A stretch of 64,000 nucleotides of DNA from Streptomyces neyagawaensis (GTDB lineage: Bacteria > Actinomycetota > Actinomycetes > Streptomycetales > Streptomycetaceae), in NCBI RefSeq assembly GCF_023516595.1, contig NZ_JAMGBG010000019.1:124001-188000 (forward strand). The letters run 5' to 3'. The position numbers were made by a program, and so were the translations under genes. Positions 37,072 through 46,400 of this stretch are shown piece after piece; within the stretch, counting starts at the first letter, position 1; every line of letters starts with the position of its first letter. The notes below the pieces were generated by a model. It saw only the letters and a list, made by a program, of their open reading frames with translations, did not search any database and was not told the DNA's origin.

Positions 37072-37111
37072 TCGGGCCCGTGCCCGGCGCTCGGCCGGGA
37101 CACGGGCCCGA
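37072..37111 (-). terminator. Terminator after the minimal PKS operon
   Basis: An 11-bp perfect outer stem (TCGGGCCCGTG / CACGGGCCCGA) with an inner CCGG pairing lies just beyond the ACP stop, with a TTTTCC stretch on the minus strand. It ends the KS-ACP operon. The remaining bases up to 36863 are the probable promoter region of the EamA-to-FrnE cassette. Confidence 0.75.
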
Positions 37112-37159
37112 AAAGGGGTGCGGAAGGGAGGAACGGCTACCTGGCGGGCCGCCCGCGGA

Positions 37160-37423
37160 TCAGGCGGCGGCCTTCACGGAGATGGCCTCGTTGACCAGCT
37201 CCAGGTACTGGCGGGGCGTCTCGGCGTCCGTGACGGCGTCCTCGTCGAGGGTCACGTCGTAGTCGCGCTCGATGCGGCCCGTGGTCTGCAGGACGGCCAG
37301 CGAGTCGTAGCCGAGGACCTCGAACGGGACGTCCAGCACATCGCCGTCGAGGTTCACCGCCTCGGCCTCACCGGCGCACTCGCGCAGCAGGTCGGTCAGC
37401 TCGGTGATGGTGAGTGCGGGCAT
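37160..37423 (-). CDS. Type II PKS acyl carrier protein
   Basis: The 87-residue ACP has the phosphopantetheine attachment Ser41 in 'LGYDSLAVLQ'. It tethers the growing polyketide for the KS-alpha/KS-beta pair encoded immediately upstream, in the usual KS-alpha, KS-beta, ACP order. ATG 37423 follows GAGAGG; the frame reads 16 codons further upstream without a ribosome binding site. The phosphopantetheinyl transferase is not in this window. Confidence 0.96.
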   Translation of the reverse strand: MPALTITELTDLLRECAGEAEAVNLDGDVLDVPFEVLGYDSLAVLQTTGRIERDYDVTLDEDAVTDAETPRQYLELVNEAISVKAAA

Positions 37424-37498
37424 GGGGTTTCCTCTCAATCGCTTTCGGTTCCAGGGGATTTCGAAGGACAACAGGGGAGTGAGGTGTGAGGGGGACGG

Positions 37499-38761
37499 TC
37501 AGCCGGCGGCGCGGACCACCATCGCCGCGTTGAAGCCGCCCCGGCCGCGCGCCAGCACCAGCGCGGTGCGCAGGGCGGCGGGGCGGGCCTCGCCGGTGAC
37601 GAGGTCCACGGGGCAGTCGTCGGCGGGCTCGGACACGTTGACGGTCGGCGGGATCACCTGGTCCCGCAGCGCCAGCAGCGCCGCCGCCAGGTCCAGCGAG
37701 GCACCGCCCGCCGCCAGCCGTCCCGTCATGGTCTTCGGGGCGGTGACCGGCACACCCCGCGCGCCGAACAGCGCGGCGAGCGCATCCGCCTCGGCCCGGT
37801 CGGCGTCCCGGCGGCCCGCCGCGTCCGCGAACACCACGTCCACGTCGGCGGCGGCCAGCCCCGCGTCGGCCAGGGCCAGTTCGGCGGCCGCGTCCAGCCG
37901 CGGGGCGCCCTTGCCGCGTGGCGGGTCGAAGGTCGCCGCGTATCCGGCGACCGTGCCGTACCCGTGGACGCCGCGCGCGCGGGCCGCGGCCGCGTCCTCC
38001 AGGACCAGCAACGCGCCGCCCTCACCGGCGACATGGCCGCACGCGTCGGCGGAGAACGGCAGATACGCGCGGGCCGCGTCCTCGACGGTGCTCAGCTCGC
38101 CGCCGGCCAGGTGCGCCGCCCAGCCCCACGGGCACAGCGAGGAGTCCACGCCGCCGGTGAGCAGCACCGGAACGCCCTTGCGCAGCTGCCTGCGGGCCTG
38201 CGCGACGGCGTCGAGGCCGCCGGCCTGCTCGGTGACCAGCACCCCGCTGGGTCCGCGCAGCCCGTGCCGGATGGAGATCTGGCCGGTGTTGACGGCGTAG
38301 AACCAGGCGAACGACTGGTAGGCGCTGACGTGGTGGCCGCCCTTGCTCCACAGGGCCTGGAGCTCCCGCTGGCCGAACTCGAAGCCGCCCGCCGAGGCGG
38401 CGGTGACGACCCCCGCGGAGAAGTCGGGCAGCTTGGAGGCGTCGATACCGGCGTCGGAGAGGGCCTCCGCGGCGGCGGCGAGTGCCAGCCGCGTCATGTG
38501 GTCGGTCTGCGGGAGCAGCCGGCTGGAGACGTGGGCGGCCGGATCGAAGCCGGGCACCTCACCGGCGAGCTTCGCCGGGTACTGGTCGGCGTCGAAGCGG
38601 GTGACGGGCCGGATGCCGCTCTCGCCGCGCAGGGTCGCGGCCCACCAGGCCTCGGTGCCCAGGCCGTTGGGCGCGGTCACACCGAGGCCGGTGACCAGGG
38701 GCGTGCCCGGGGAGGGGCCGTCCGTGGCGGCGGCGGAGCGGTCGAGGGTCTGGGTGGTCAT
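37499..38761 (-). CDS. Ketosynthase beta / chain length factor
   Basis: The 420-residue ketosynthase-like protein has the active Cys replaced by Gln179 in '[12 protein letters not shown]', the hallmark of chain-length factors. It dimerises with KS-alpha, generates the starter by malonyl-ACP decarboxylation and sets chain length. With the other benzoisochromanequinone-type genes an octaketide is expected, but chain length cannot be read directly. Start and KS-alpha stop overlap (ATGA). Homologue of ActI-ORF2. Confidence 0.96.
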   Translation of the reverse strand: MTTQTLDRSAAATDGPSPGTPLVTGLGVTAPNGLGTEAWWAATLRGESGIRPVTRFDADQYPAKLAGEVPGFDPAAHVSSRLLPQTDHMTRLALAAAAEALSDAGIDASKLPDFSAGVVTAASAGGFEFGQRELQALWSKGGHHVSAYQSFAWFYAVNTGQISIRHGLRGPSGVLVTEQAGGLDAVAQARRQLRKGVPVLLTGGVDSSLCPWGWAAHLAGGELSTVEDAARAYLPFSADACGHVAGEGGALLVLEDAAAARARGVHGYGTVAGYAATFDPPRGKGAPRLDAAAELALADAGLAAADVDVVFADAAGRRDADRAEADALAALFGARGVPVTAPKTMTGRLAAGGASLDLAAALLALRDQVIPPTVNVSEPADDCPVDLVTGEARPAALRTALVLARGRGGFNAAMVVRAAG

Positions 38762-40044
38762 GCTGCCTCTCCCGTGCGCGGGCGGGTCAGGATCATCGCG
38801 CTCTGGAAACCGCCGAAGCCGCTGCCCACGCTGAGCACCGTGTCGGTGCGCTGTTCGCGGGCGGTCAGCGGGGTGTAGTCCAGGTCGCAGGCGGGGTCGG
38901 GGGTGTGCAGGTTGGCGGTGGGCGGCACGGTGTTGTGCTCGATCGCCAGCGCGCTGGCGGCGACCTCCAGGGAGCCGATGGCGCCCAGGGAGTGCCCGAC
39001 CATCGACTTGATGGAGCTGACCGGCACCTCGTAGGCGTGGCTGCCGAGGCTGCGCTTGAACGCCGCCGTCTCGTGGCGGTCGTTCTGCTTGGTGCCGGAG
39101 CCGTGCGCGTTGATGTAGTCGACGGCCGTGGGGTCGAGGCGGGCCTCGTCGAGGGCCACCCGGATCGCCTCGGCCATCTCGGTGCCGTCCTTCGTCAGGC
39201 CGGTCATGTGGTACGCGTTGCAGCGGGTGGCGAAGCCCGCGATCTCGGCGTAGACGTGCGCGCCGCGTCGGCGGGCGGCCTCGAACTCCTCCAGGATCAG
39301 CACCGCCGACCCCTCGCCGAGGACGAAGCCGTTGCGGGAGGCGTCGAACGGGCGGGAGGCCGTCTCGGGTTCGTCGTTGCGGGGGGAGGTGGCCTTGATG
39401 GCGTCGAAGCAGGCCACCGTGATCGGGGAGATCGGCGCCTCCGTGGCACCGGCGACCATCACGTCGGCGCTGCCCTCGCGGATCAGCTCGACGGCGTGCC
39501 CGATGGAGTCCAGGCCCGAGGTGCAGCCGGTGGAGACCATGGAGACCGGGCCCTGCGCGCCGGTCCGCCAGGCGACCTCGGCCGCCATGGAGCTGGGCAC
39601 GAAGTAGTCGAACAGGTGCGGTACGGCGAGGGTGTGGTCCACCTGCCAGGTGGAGCCGCCCCGGCTGACGGTGTTGTACTCGCGGTCCAGGCCCATCGTG
39701 CAGCCGACGGCGCTGCCCAGCGTCACCCCTGTGCGCAGCGGGTCCAGGCCCTCGGGGGAGAGGCCGCTGTCGCGCAGGGCCTCGTCGGCGCTGACGAGGG
39801 CGAACTGCGCGGCCCGGTCCAGGCGTTCGGCCTCCTCGGGGGTGAAGCCGTGCAGCAGCGGGTCGAAGTCGGCCTCGGCGGCGATCCGGGACCGGAACGA
39901 CGAGGCGTCGAACAGGGTGATGCCGCGGGTCGCGGTCCGTCCGGCGGTCAGCAGCGACCAGAACTCCTTGGTGCCCACGCCGCCCGGGGCGACCACCCCG
40001 ATACCGGTGATGACGACACGTCGGTTCACTTGTCGTCGGTTCAT
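38758..40044 (-). CDS. Ketosynthase alpha
   Basis: The 428-residue beta-ketoacyl synthase has active Cys174 in '[10 protein letters not shown]', His in '[13 protein letters not shown]' and His in '[12 protein letters not shown]'. It catalyses the iterative Claisen condensations of the type II PKS with the KS-beta partner (ActI-ORF1 equivalent). The N-terminus reads [11 protein letters not shown], with a near-duplicate start (GTG 40029); ATG 40044 is preferred because it overlaps the thioesterase stop (ATGA) and GAAGGA precedes it. It is in one operon with thioesterase, RmlB and aminotransferase genes upstream. Confidence 0.97.
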   Translation of the reverse strand: MNRRQVNRRVVITGIGVVAPGGVGTKEFWSLLTAGRTATRGITLFDASSFRSRIAAEADFDPLLHGFTPEEAERLDRAAQFALVSADEALRDSGLSPEGLDPLRTGVTLGSAVGCTMGLDREYNTVSRGGSTWQVDHTLAVPHLFDYFVPSSMAAEVAWRTGAQGPVSMVSTGCTSGLDSIGHAVELIREGSADVMVAGATEAPISPITVACFDAIKATSPRNDEPETASRPFDASRNGFVLGEGSAVLILEEFEAARRRGAHVYAEIAGFATRCNAYHMTGLTKDGTEMAEAIRVALDEARLDPTAVDYINAHGSGTKQNDRHETAAFKRSLGSHAYEVPVSSIKSMVGHSLGAIGSLEVAASALAIEHNTVPPTANLHTPDPACDLDYTPLTAREQRTDTVLSVGSGFGGFQSAMILTRPRTGEAA

Positions 40045-40829
40045 TTGTCGTCCTTCACGGGAGAGTCCTCCTGCTGAGGTGCGGTCCAGGTGGTCGGGTG
40101 GGTACGGGCGGCCCCGGCGGACTCCGGCGTCCCGGCCCGGCGCTGCACGACCCGGCACGCCCGGTCCAGCAGCCGCGGCAGCGTCGGCCCGCGCAGGAAG
40201 AAGTGGTCGCCGGGGAGGGTGCGTTCGACGAACGGGCCGGTGGTCCAGTCCCGCCAGCCGGCCATCACCTCCCGCCCCGCGAGTGGGTCGAGGTCGCCGG
40301 AGACGGCGAGCAGCGGCACCGAGAGGGGTCCGTCGGCGGCCTCCCGCAGGGACTGGGCGAGCCGCAGGTCGTCGCGGATCACCTTCAGGGCCGAGCGCTG
40401 CCACACCCCGCCGCGCGGGGTGTCGGGTGGTACGGCGCCCGCCTCCCGCAGCGTCTCCATCAGCCGGCAGTCCGGCAGATCGGCGGCCTGGACGAGCCGC
40501 ACCCGGGCGTCCGGCGGCGGGCAGGCGCCCACGACCACCAGCGCGGGGGCCGGGCGTCCGGCCTGCTCCAGGGCACGGGCCACCGAGTAGGCGATCATGC
40601 CGCCGAGGCTGTGCCCGTACAGGACGTAGGGGGAGCTGGGCACGGGCTTGTGGTGGCGCAGCAGGTCGGCGAAGAGGGCGCGGCGCCCGGTGACGCGGGT
40701 CTCGCGGCGGCGGGCGTCCCGGCCGGGCAGCAGCACCGGCACGGCCTCCACCTTCGGGCCGAACTGCTCGGGCCAGCGGGCGAACGCGGAGGTGCCGGCG
40801 CCGGCGTGCGGGAAGCAGTACAGCCTCAT
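40041..40829 (-). CDS. Type II thioesterase
   Basis: The 262-residue alpha/beta hydrolase of the GrsT/TEII group has '[17 protein letters not shown]' at the N-terminus, nucleophile Ser in '[10 protein letters not shown]', Asp in 'SGDLDPL' and His in 'PGDHFFL'. TEII enzymes remove aberrant acyl groups from carrier proteins or help starter selection. They belong to modular PKS/NRPS systems and are uncommon in aromatic type II clusters, so it could instead release an acyl-ACP intermediate or an unusual starter. It overlaps both neighbours by four bases. Confidence 0.9.
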   Translation of the reverse strand: MRLYCFPHAGAGTSAFARWPEQFGPKVEAVPVLLPGRDARRRETRVTGRRALFADLLRHHKPVPSSPYVLYGHSLGGMIAYSVARALEQAGRPAPALVVVGACPPPDARVRLVQAADLPDCRLMETLREAGAVPPDTPRGGVWQRSALKVIRDDLRLAQSLREAADGPLSVPLLAVSGDLDPLAGREVMAGWRDWTTGPFVERTLPGDHFFLRGPTLPRLLDRACRVVQRRAGTPESAGAARTHPTTWTAPQQEDSPVKDDK

Positions 40830-41815
40830 GCCGCACCCCCCGTGGACGTGGCGTCGGCCTGCGGCTTCCACCAGTCGGGGCGGTCCCGGTACCAGGCGAC
40901 GACCTCGCGCAGCCCCTCGTCCAGCGTGCGGCGGGGCGCGTAGCCGAGTTCGGCGCGGATCTTGCGGTCGTCGATGGCGTAGCGCAGGTCGTGGCCCTTG
41001 CGGTCCTCGACGTACTGGACGGACGAGAAGTCGGCGCCGCACAGGTCGAGCAGCCGCTTCGTCATCTCCAGGTTGGTCAGCGCGGTCGCCCCGCCGATGT
41101 TGTAGATCTCCCCGGCCCGCCCGCCGGTGAGGACCAGCTGGACGGCCCGGCAGTGGTCGTCGACGTGCAGCCATTCGCGGATGTTGGAGCCGTCGCCGTA
41201 GAGGGGGACGGTCATGCCGCGCAGCAGCCGGGTCACGAAGTTCGGGATGAGCTTCTCGACGTGCTGGTGGGTGCCGTAGTTGTTGGTGCAGCGGGTGACG
41301 CGGACGTCGAGGCCGTGGGTGCGGTGGTAGGAGCGGGCCAACAGGTCGGCGGCGGCCTTCGACGCCGAGTACGGCGAGTTGGGCAGCAGCGGCTCCTCCT
41401 CGGTCCACGCGCCGCTGTCGATCGAGCCGTACACCTCGTCGGTGGACACCTGCACCACCGGTCCGACGCCGAGCCGCAGACAGGCGTCCAGCAGGCTCTG
41501 GGTGCCGAGGACATTGGTGGTGACGAAGGCGGCGGCGCCGGCCACCGACCGGTCGACGTGCGACTCGGCGGCGAAGTGCACCACCGCGTCGTGCCCCGGC
41601 AGCAGATGGTCCAGCAGCTCGGTGTTGAGGATGTCGCCCCGCACGAAGTCCAGCCGGGGGTGGTCCATCGGCAGGTTGGCGGTGTTCCCGGCGTAGGACA
41701 GCTTGTCGAGGACGGTGACGCGGGCGTCCTCGAAGCCCTCGTAGCCGCCGGCCAGCAGGGTGCGTACGTAGTGGGAGCCGATGAAGCCGGCGCCGCCGGT
41801 GACGAGGATCCTCAT
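40826..41815 (-). CDS. rfbB: dTDP-glucose 4,6-dehydratase
   Basis: The 329-residue extended SDR has the NAD-binding '[16 protein letters not shown]', catalytic '[11 protein letters not shown]' (YxxxK), 'STDEVYGS' and '[20 protein letters not shown]'. It converts dTDP-D-glucose to dTDP-4-keto-6-deoxyglucose, the second step of deoxysugar supply. It acts after the thymidylyltransferase at 49590-50543. It is translationally coupled between the aminotransferase and thioesterase genes. Confidence 0.95.
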   Translation of the reverse strand: MRILVTGGAGFIGSHYVRTLLAGGYEGFEDARVTVLDKLSYAGNTANLPMDHPRLDFVRGDILNTELLDHLLPGHDAVVHFAAESHVDRSVAGAAAFVTTNVLGTQSLLDACLRLGVGPVVQVSTDEVYGSIDSGAWTEEEPLLPNSPYSASKAAADLLARSYHRTHGLDVRVTRCTNNYGTHQHVEKLIPNFVTRLLRGMTVPLYGDGSNIREWLHVDDHCRAVQLVLTGGRAGEIYNIGGATALTNLEMTKRLLDLCGADFSSVQYVEDRKGHDLRYAIDDRKIRAELGYAPRRTLDEGLREVVAWYRDRPDWWKPQADATSTGGAA

Positions 41816-42969
41816 GCCGTCACCTCCGCCGTGCGCTCGGCGACGGACTTGCGCAGCGCCGCGACCACGGTGAGCACGTCGGCGTCGGACAGGCCCGGGT
41901 GCAGCGGCAGGCACAGGGTGCGGTCGGCCGCCCAGTCGGAGCCCGGCAGGCCCGGCTCGGGCGCGCCGTGCGCGTACGCCGGCACCTTGTGCAGCGGGGC
42001 GTAGCGGAAGGTGGTGTAGATGTCGGCGGCCAGCAGGTCGCCCGCCACGGCGTCCCGGATCCGCGGGTCCATCTGCACCCAGTAGAAGTAGTACGTCGAC
42101 TCGTGGCCCTCCGGCAGCGGCGGCGGCAGCAACAGCCCCTCGGCGTCGGCGAGTTCACGGTCGTACAGGGCGACGATCTCCCGGCGGCGGCCGACCAGCT
42201 CGGGCAGTCGGCGCAGCTGCACGGCGCCGATGGCGGCGGTCATGTCGTTGCCGATGACCCGCCGGCCCGGCTCGGGGACGTCGAGCTCCCACCAGCGGGC
42301 CGACACCTTGGCGTAGCCGAAGCCGCTGGGCTGGACCAGCCCGTGGTAGGCCAGGCGCCGTACCCGGGCGGCCCGTTCGGCGTCCTTGGCGTAGATCATG
42401 CCGCCGTCGCCGGTGATCAGGACCTTCATGGCGTCGAAGCTCCACATGGCGAGGTCGCCGAAGGTGCCCACGGCCCGCCCGTCCACCCGGGAGGCCACCG
42501 AGCAGGCGGCGTCCTCGACCAGGGCGACGCCCCGTTCCCGGCACAGCTCCGCGATCCGCGCGACCTCGCCCGGGTAGCCGCCGTAGTGCAGCACGACCAC
42601 CGCGCGGGTGCGGTCGGTCAGGGCACGTTCGACGTCCTCGGCGGTGGGGTTGAGGGTGCGGGCGTCGACATCGCAGAAGACCGGCGTCGCCCCGGTGGTC
42701 AGGATCGCGTTGGCCGCCGCGACGAAGCTGAGCGAGGGCAGCACGACCTCGTCGCCCCGCTCCAGGTCCAGCGACTCCAGCGCCAGGAAGAGTCCGGCGG
42801 TACCGGAGTTGAGGAAGACGACGTGCTCGGCGTCCACTCCGAGGTGCGCGGCGAAGGCCGCCTCGAAGGCCTTGGTGCGGGGGCCGTGCCCGAGCCATCT
42901 GTCCTCGAACACATCGGCGATCGCGTTCAGTTCCTCAGCGCCCACCTGGGGCTGGAAGAGATTGATCAT
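41812..42969 (-). CDS. SpnR/DesI-like PLP sugar aminotransferase
   Basis: The 385-residue DegT/DnrJ/EryC1-family enzyme has PLP Lys182 in 'WSFDAMKVLITGDGGMI'. The N-terminal 'MINLFQPQVGAEELNAIADVF' and overall pattern resemble C4 aminotransferases such as SpnR (forosamine) and DesI. It would put an amino group at C4 of the 3-deoxygenated keto sugar. C3 specificity cannot be excluded from sequence alone, but the 3-dehydrase in the same cluster makes C4 more logical. It is the first gene of the minus-strand PKS operon, divergent from the ketoreductase gene. GAGAGG precedes the ATG. Confidence 0.9.
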   Translation of the reverse strand: MINLFQPQVGAEELNAIADVFEDRWLGHGPRTKAFEAAFAAHLGVDAEHVVFLNSGTAGLFLALESLDLERGDEVVLPSLSFVAAANAILTTGATPVFCDVDARTLNPTAEDVERALTDRTRAVVVLHYGGYPGEVARIAELCRERGVALVEDAACSVASRVDGRAVGTFGDLAMWSFDAMKVLITGDGGMIYAKDAERAARVRRLAYHGLVQPSGFGYAKVSARWWELDVPEPGRRVIGNDMTAAIGAVQLRRLPELVGRRREIVALYDRELADAEGLLLPPPLPEGHESTYYFYWVQMDPRIRDAVAGDLLAADIYTTFRYAPLHKVPAYAHGAPEPGLPGSDWAADRTLCLPLHPGLSDADVLTVVAALRKSVAERTAEVTA

Positions 42970-43154
42970 AGCCGCCTCTCAGGTCCTCGTGTCGGGGCCG
43001 ACTCTGGCCGGATCCCCTCGACACGGGATCGAGCCGTGATGGTCGGCGCGATGGCGGACGGGCCGCCGCCGACGGTCCCGAGAGGTGTTCGAGCGCCGCT
43101 CCAGCACCGGACGCGAACCTCCTGCCGCCAGGACCGGACTATCCAGGAGAGCTC
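42970..43154. promoter_or_regulatory. Divergent promoter region of the PKS core
   Basis: This 185-base space separates the minus-strand operon (aminotransferase to ACP) from the plus-strand ketoreductase operon, so it must hold both promoters. A near-perfect inverted repeat (CGTGTCGGGG at 42988-42997, CCCCTCGACACG at 43014-43025) is a candidate operator. I could not assign -35/-10 boxes. Confidence 0.6.
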
Positions 43155-43940
43155 ATGTCGGAACAGGAGCGACGGGTCGCCGTCGTCACGGGTGCGACCA
43201 GCGGTATCGGCCTCGCGGTGACCCGGCTGCTGGCGCAGCAGGGCCACCGGGTGTTCCTCTGCGCGCGCGGCGAGGACGCCGTGCGCGACACGGTCAAGGA
43301 ACTCGGTGAGGAGGGCCTGGAGGTGGACGGCGTCGCCTGCGACGTGCGCTCCGCCGACGACGTCAAGGCGTTCGTGCGGGCCGCGGTGGACCGCTTCGGC
43401 ACCGTCGACGTGCTCGTGAACAACGCCGGCCGCAACGGGGGCGGGGTGACCGCCGACCTCACCGACGAGCTGTGGGACGACGTCATCGACACCAACCTCA
43501 ACAGTGTCTTCCGGATGACCCGCGAGGTCCTCACCACCGGCGGCATGCGCCACAAGGACCGCGGCCGGATCATCAACATCGCCTCCACCGCCGGCAAGCA
43601 GGGCGTGGTGCTCGGCGCCCCCTACTCGGCGTCCAAGCACGGCGTCGTCGGCTTCACCAAGGCCCTCGGCAACGAGCTCGCCCCGACCGGCATCACCGTC
43701 AACGCCGTGTGCCCCGGCTATGTCGAGACGCCCATGGCGCAGCGCGTGCGGCAGGGCTACGCCGACGCGTACGACACCACCGAGGACAAGATCCTGGAGA
43801 AGTTCCAGGCCAAGATCCCGCTCGGCCGCTACTCCACCCCCGAGGAGGTCGCCGGCCTCGTCGGCTACCTGGCCTCCGACACGGCCGCCTCCATCACCTC
43901 GCAGGCCCTGAACGTCTGCGGCGGCCTCGGCAACTTCTGA
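43155..43940 (+). CDS. ActIII-type polyketide C9 ketoreductase
   Basis: The 261-residue SDR is nearly colinear with ActIII: cofactor motif 'TGATSGIG', catalytic Ser144, Tyr157 and Lys161, and the same C-terminal 'QALNVCGGLGNF'. It reduces the C9 carbonyl of the nascent polyketide. ActIII has Pro-Gly-Gly at 94-96; here position 94 is Asn (AGRNGGG), a region linked to binding mode and stereochemistry. CAGGAGAG precedes the ATG. It is the first gene of the plus-strand operon and is followed by the aromatase. Confidence 0.96.
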   Translation: MSEQERRVAVVTGATSGIGLAVTRLLAQQGHRVFLCARGEDAVRDTVKELGEEGLEVDGVACDVRSADDVKAFVRAAVDRFGTVDVLVNNAGRNGGGVTADLTDELWDDVIDTNLNSVFRMTREVLTTGGMRHKDRGRIINIASTAGKQGVVLGAPYSASKHGVVGFTKALGNELAPTGITVNAVCPGYVETPMAQRVRQGYADAYDTTEDKILEKFQAKIPLGRYSTPEEVAGLVGYLASDTAASITSQALNVCGGLGNF

Positions 43941-43966
43941 CCGGCCCGACGAAAAGGGAGAAGGAC

Positions 43967-44917
43967 ATGACGACCCGTGAGGTCGAGCACGAGATCACCG
44001 TCGCCGCCCCGGCCGCCGAGCTGTACCGGCTGATCGCCGAGGTGGAGAACTGGCCCCGGATCTTCCCGCCGTCCGTCTACGTCGACCACGTCGAGAAGGG
44101 CGAGCGCGAGGAGCGCATCCGGATCTGGGCCACCGCCAACGGCGAGCCGAAGAACTGGACGTCGCGCCGCGTCCTGCACCCCGAGGAGCTGCGCATCGAG
44201 TTCCGCCAGGAGGTCCCCGCCCCGCCGGTGGCCGCGATGGGCGGCACCTGGATCATCGAACCGCTCGGCGACGCCGAGTCCCGCGTGCGGCTCCTGCACG
44301 ACTACTCCGCGATCGACGACGACCCCGAGCGGCTCGCCTGGATCGACGCGGCCGTGGACCGCAACAGCCGCGCCGAGCTGGCCTCCCTGAAGACCAACGC
44401 GGAACTCGCCGTGCGGGCCGTCGGGCTCACCCTCTCCTTCGAGGACAGCGTCCGCATCGAAGGCTCCGCCAAGGACGTGTACGACTTCATCAACGAGGCC
44501 GACCGCTGGCGCGAGCGCCTCCCGCACGTCGCCGAGGTCTCCCTGCGCGAGGACACCCCGGGCCTGCAAGTGCTGCGCATGGACACCCTCACCAAGGACG
44601 GCTCCCGGCACACCACCGAGTCGATCCGCGTCTGCTTCCCCCACCACCGCATCGCCTACAAGCAGACCACCCTGCCCGCGCTGATGACCCTGCACACCGG
44701 CTACTGGCAGCTCGACGAGGACGAGGACGGCGTCACCACCGCCACCTCCCAGCACACCGTGGTCCTCAACGCCGACAACATCACGAAGATCCTGGGGCCC
44801 GACGCGGGGGTGCCCGAGGCCCGCGAGTTCATCCGCGGCGCCCTCGGCTCCAACAGCCGCGCCACGCTGGGCCACGCCAAGGAGTACGCCGAGAAGCGCA
44901 GGGCGGCCGCGCGATGA
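43967..44917 (+). CDS. Di-domain aromatase/cyclase (ActVII-like)
   Basis: The 316-residue protein has two SRPBCC (START-like) domains: the first about 1-150 ('HEITVAAPAAELYRLIAEVENWPRIFPP'), the second about 155-310 ('LSFEDSVRIEGSAKDVYDFINEADRWRERLPHV'). It catalyses first-ring cyclisation and aromatisation after C9 reduction. GGGAGAAGG precedes the ATG. Its stop overlaps the next start by four bases. A second di-domain protein of the same type is at 51707-52708. Confidence 0.95.
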   Translation: MTTREVEHEITVAAPAAELYRLIAEVENWPRIFPPSVYVDHVEKGEREERIRIWATANGEPKNWTSRRVLHPEELRIEFRQEVPAPPVAAMGGTWIIEPLGDAESRVRLLHDYSAIDDDPERLAWIDAAVDRNSRAELASLKTNAELAVRAVGLTLSFEDSVRIEGSAKDVYDFINEADRWRERLPHVAEVSLREDTPGLQVLRMDTLTKDGSRHTTESIRVCFPHHRIAYKQTTLPALMTLHTGYWQLDEDEDGVTTATSQHTVVLNADNITKILGPDAGVPEAREFIRGALGSNSRATLGHAKEYAEKRRAAAR

Positions 44918-45774
44918 GCGGGCACACCCCGCGCACCTGGCTGGTCACCGGCGCCTCCCGGGGCCTCGGCCGGGCCATCACCGAGGTCGCGCTGGAGGCG
45001 GGCGACACCGTCGTCGCCACCGCCCGCAAGCCCGAGACCCTCGACGACCTGGTCGAACGGTACGGCGACCGTGTCGTCGCGCTCGCCCTCGACGTCACCG
45101 ACCGCGCCGCCGTCCTCGCCACCGTCGCCGAGGCCGCCGAGCGGGCGGGCCGGATCGACGTCCTGCTCAACAACGCGGGCTACGGCCTCGCCGGGGGCGT
45201 CGAGGAGGTCGACGAACGGCAGGTCCGGGACCAGTTCGACGTCAACTTCTTCGGCGCGCTGTGGGTCACCCAGGCCGTGTTGCCGGTGATGCGCCGCCAG
45301 GGGGCGGGCCACATCCTCCAGATGTCCAGCATCGCCGGCCTCACGACCTACCCGAACCTCGGCATGTACTGCGCCGGCAAGTGGGCCCTGGAGGCCATGA
45401 GCGAGACCCTGGCGCTGGAGGTCGCCGGCTTCGGCATCCGCGTCACGATCGTCGAGCCCGGCGAGTTCCGCACCGAGTGGAGCGCCGGCAGCATGGTCCG
45501 CGCCACGCCCATGCCCGAGTACGACGAGGTGCTCGCGGGGCGGCGGCACGGACTGTCCGGGGCGTACGCCCACCTCCAGCCCGGCGACCCACGCAAGGCG
45601 GGCGAGGCCCTGCTGAAGCTGCTCGACGCGGAGCGGCCGCCGCTCAGGATCCTGCTCGGCAACAGCGCCGCCGACCTCGCCCCCCGCGTGCTGCGCGACC
45701 GCCTCGCGGAGTGGGAGGAGTGGGACGCGCTGGCCCGCACGACGGATCACGACGGAACGGACACCGGACCGTGA
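44914..45774 (+). CDS. Short-chain dehydrogenase/reductase
   Basis: The 286-residue classical SDR has 'WLVTGASRGLGRAI', 'NNAG', Ser in 'QMSSIAGL' and catalytic Tyr152/Lys156 (YCAGK). It resembles oxidoreductases with the 'VTIVEPGEFRTEW' loop that follow KR/ARO genes in other clusters. It is a likely ketone reduction or alcohol oxidation step in tailoring; the substrate is unknown. It is coupled to the aromatase (ATGA) and to the next gene (GTGA). Confidence 0.88.
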   Translation: MSGHTPRTWLVTGASRGLGRAITEVALEAGDTVVATARKPETLDDLVERYGDRVVALALDVTDRAAVLATVAEAAERAGRIDVLLNNAGYGLAGGVEEVDERQVRDQFDVNFFGALWVTQAVLPVMRRQGAGHILQMSSIAGLTTYPNLGMYCAGKWALEAMSETLALEVAGFGIRVTIVEPGEFRTEWSAGSMVRATPMPEYDEVLAGRRHGLSGAYAHLQPGDPRKAGEALLKLLDAERPPLRILLGNSAADLAPRVLRDRLAEWEEWDALARTTDHDGTDTGP

Positions 45775-46400
45775 GCCTGACCGCGCGCCCGGCGACCTGG
45801 CCCGAGGGGCCGGGGCGGTTCGTCCGTGGGGTTGCCCTGCGTGCCCGGCGGGTCGCCTGGCGTGCGGTCCTGTCCCTGCGGCCGCTCGCGCTGGGCGTCT
45901 GCGCCTTCGCGCAGGCAGCCGCCGTCGCCTGGATCGCGTACGAGCGGACGCGTCCGCCCGCCCCGCAGCCCGGCGACCACGCCTGGTGGCACGGCGGCGG
46001 CCCGTCCGCCGCCGGGCACACCGCGCACGCCGGCGGGGACGGCAGCGGGCCCGTGCTGTACCTCGCGCTGGCCACGGCCGCCCTGTACCTGCTGCTGCCC
46101 CTGTTCGCCCTCGCCGCACACACCGTGCGCCACCTGGGCGGCGGGGCGTGGACCTTCGCCCTCGTGGGCGGCGTGGTGAGCGCGGCCGTCGCCGTGCCCG
46201 TGACCGCCCTCGCGATCGCCCTGACCCCCGGCGCGCCCGCCGAGTCGTGGACCGCGGCGGGCGACCACGCCCTGACCGCGCTGCGCATCTGCGCCCCGGC
46301 CGGTCTGCTGCTCGCCGTCGCCGTCGGGGTGCCGTCGAGCGCACGGCACCGCGCGGACCGTCCGCCGAGACTCGTGGAGAAGAGAACCCGATCATGCTGA
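45771..46400 (+). CDS. Four-helix membrane protein of unknown function
   Basis: The 209-residue protein has about four transmembrane helices (near 40-60, 98-120, 130-155 and 180-200) and an extracytoplasmic His/Gly-rich loop between the first two ('GDHAWWHGGGPSAAGHTAHAGGDG'). The His-rich loop could bind copper. It overlaps both the SDR gene and the following multicopper oxidase gene, so it may help load copper into, or dock, that oxidase. This is inferred from context only; I recognise no family. Confidence 0.75.
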   Translation: MSLTARPATWPEGPGRFVRGVALRARRVAWRAVLSLRPLALGVCAFAQAAAVAWIAYERTRPPAPQPGDHAWWHGGGPSAAGHTAHAGGDGSGPVLYLALATAALYLLLPLFALAAHTVRHLGGGAWTFALVGGVVSAAVAVPVTALAIALTPGAPAESWTAAGDHALTALRICAPAGLLLAVAVGVPSSARHRADRPPRLVEKRTRSC

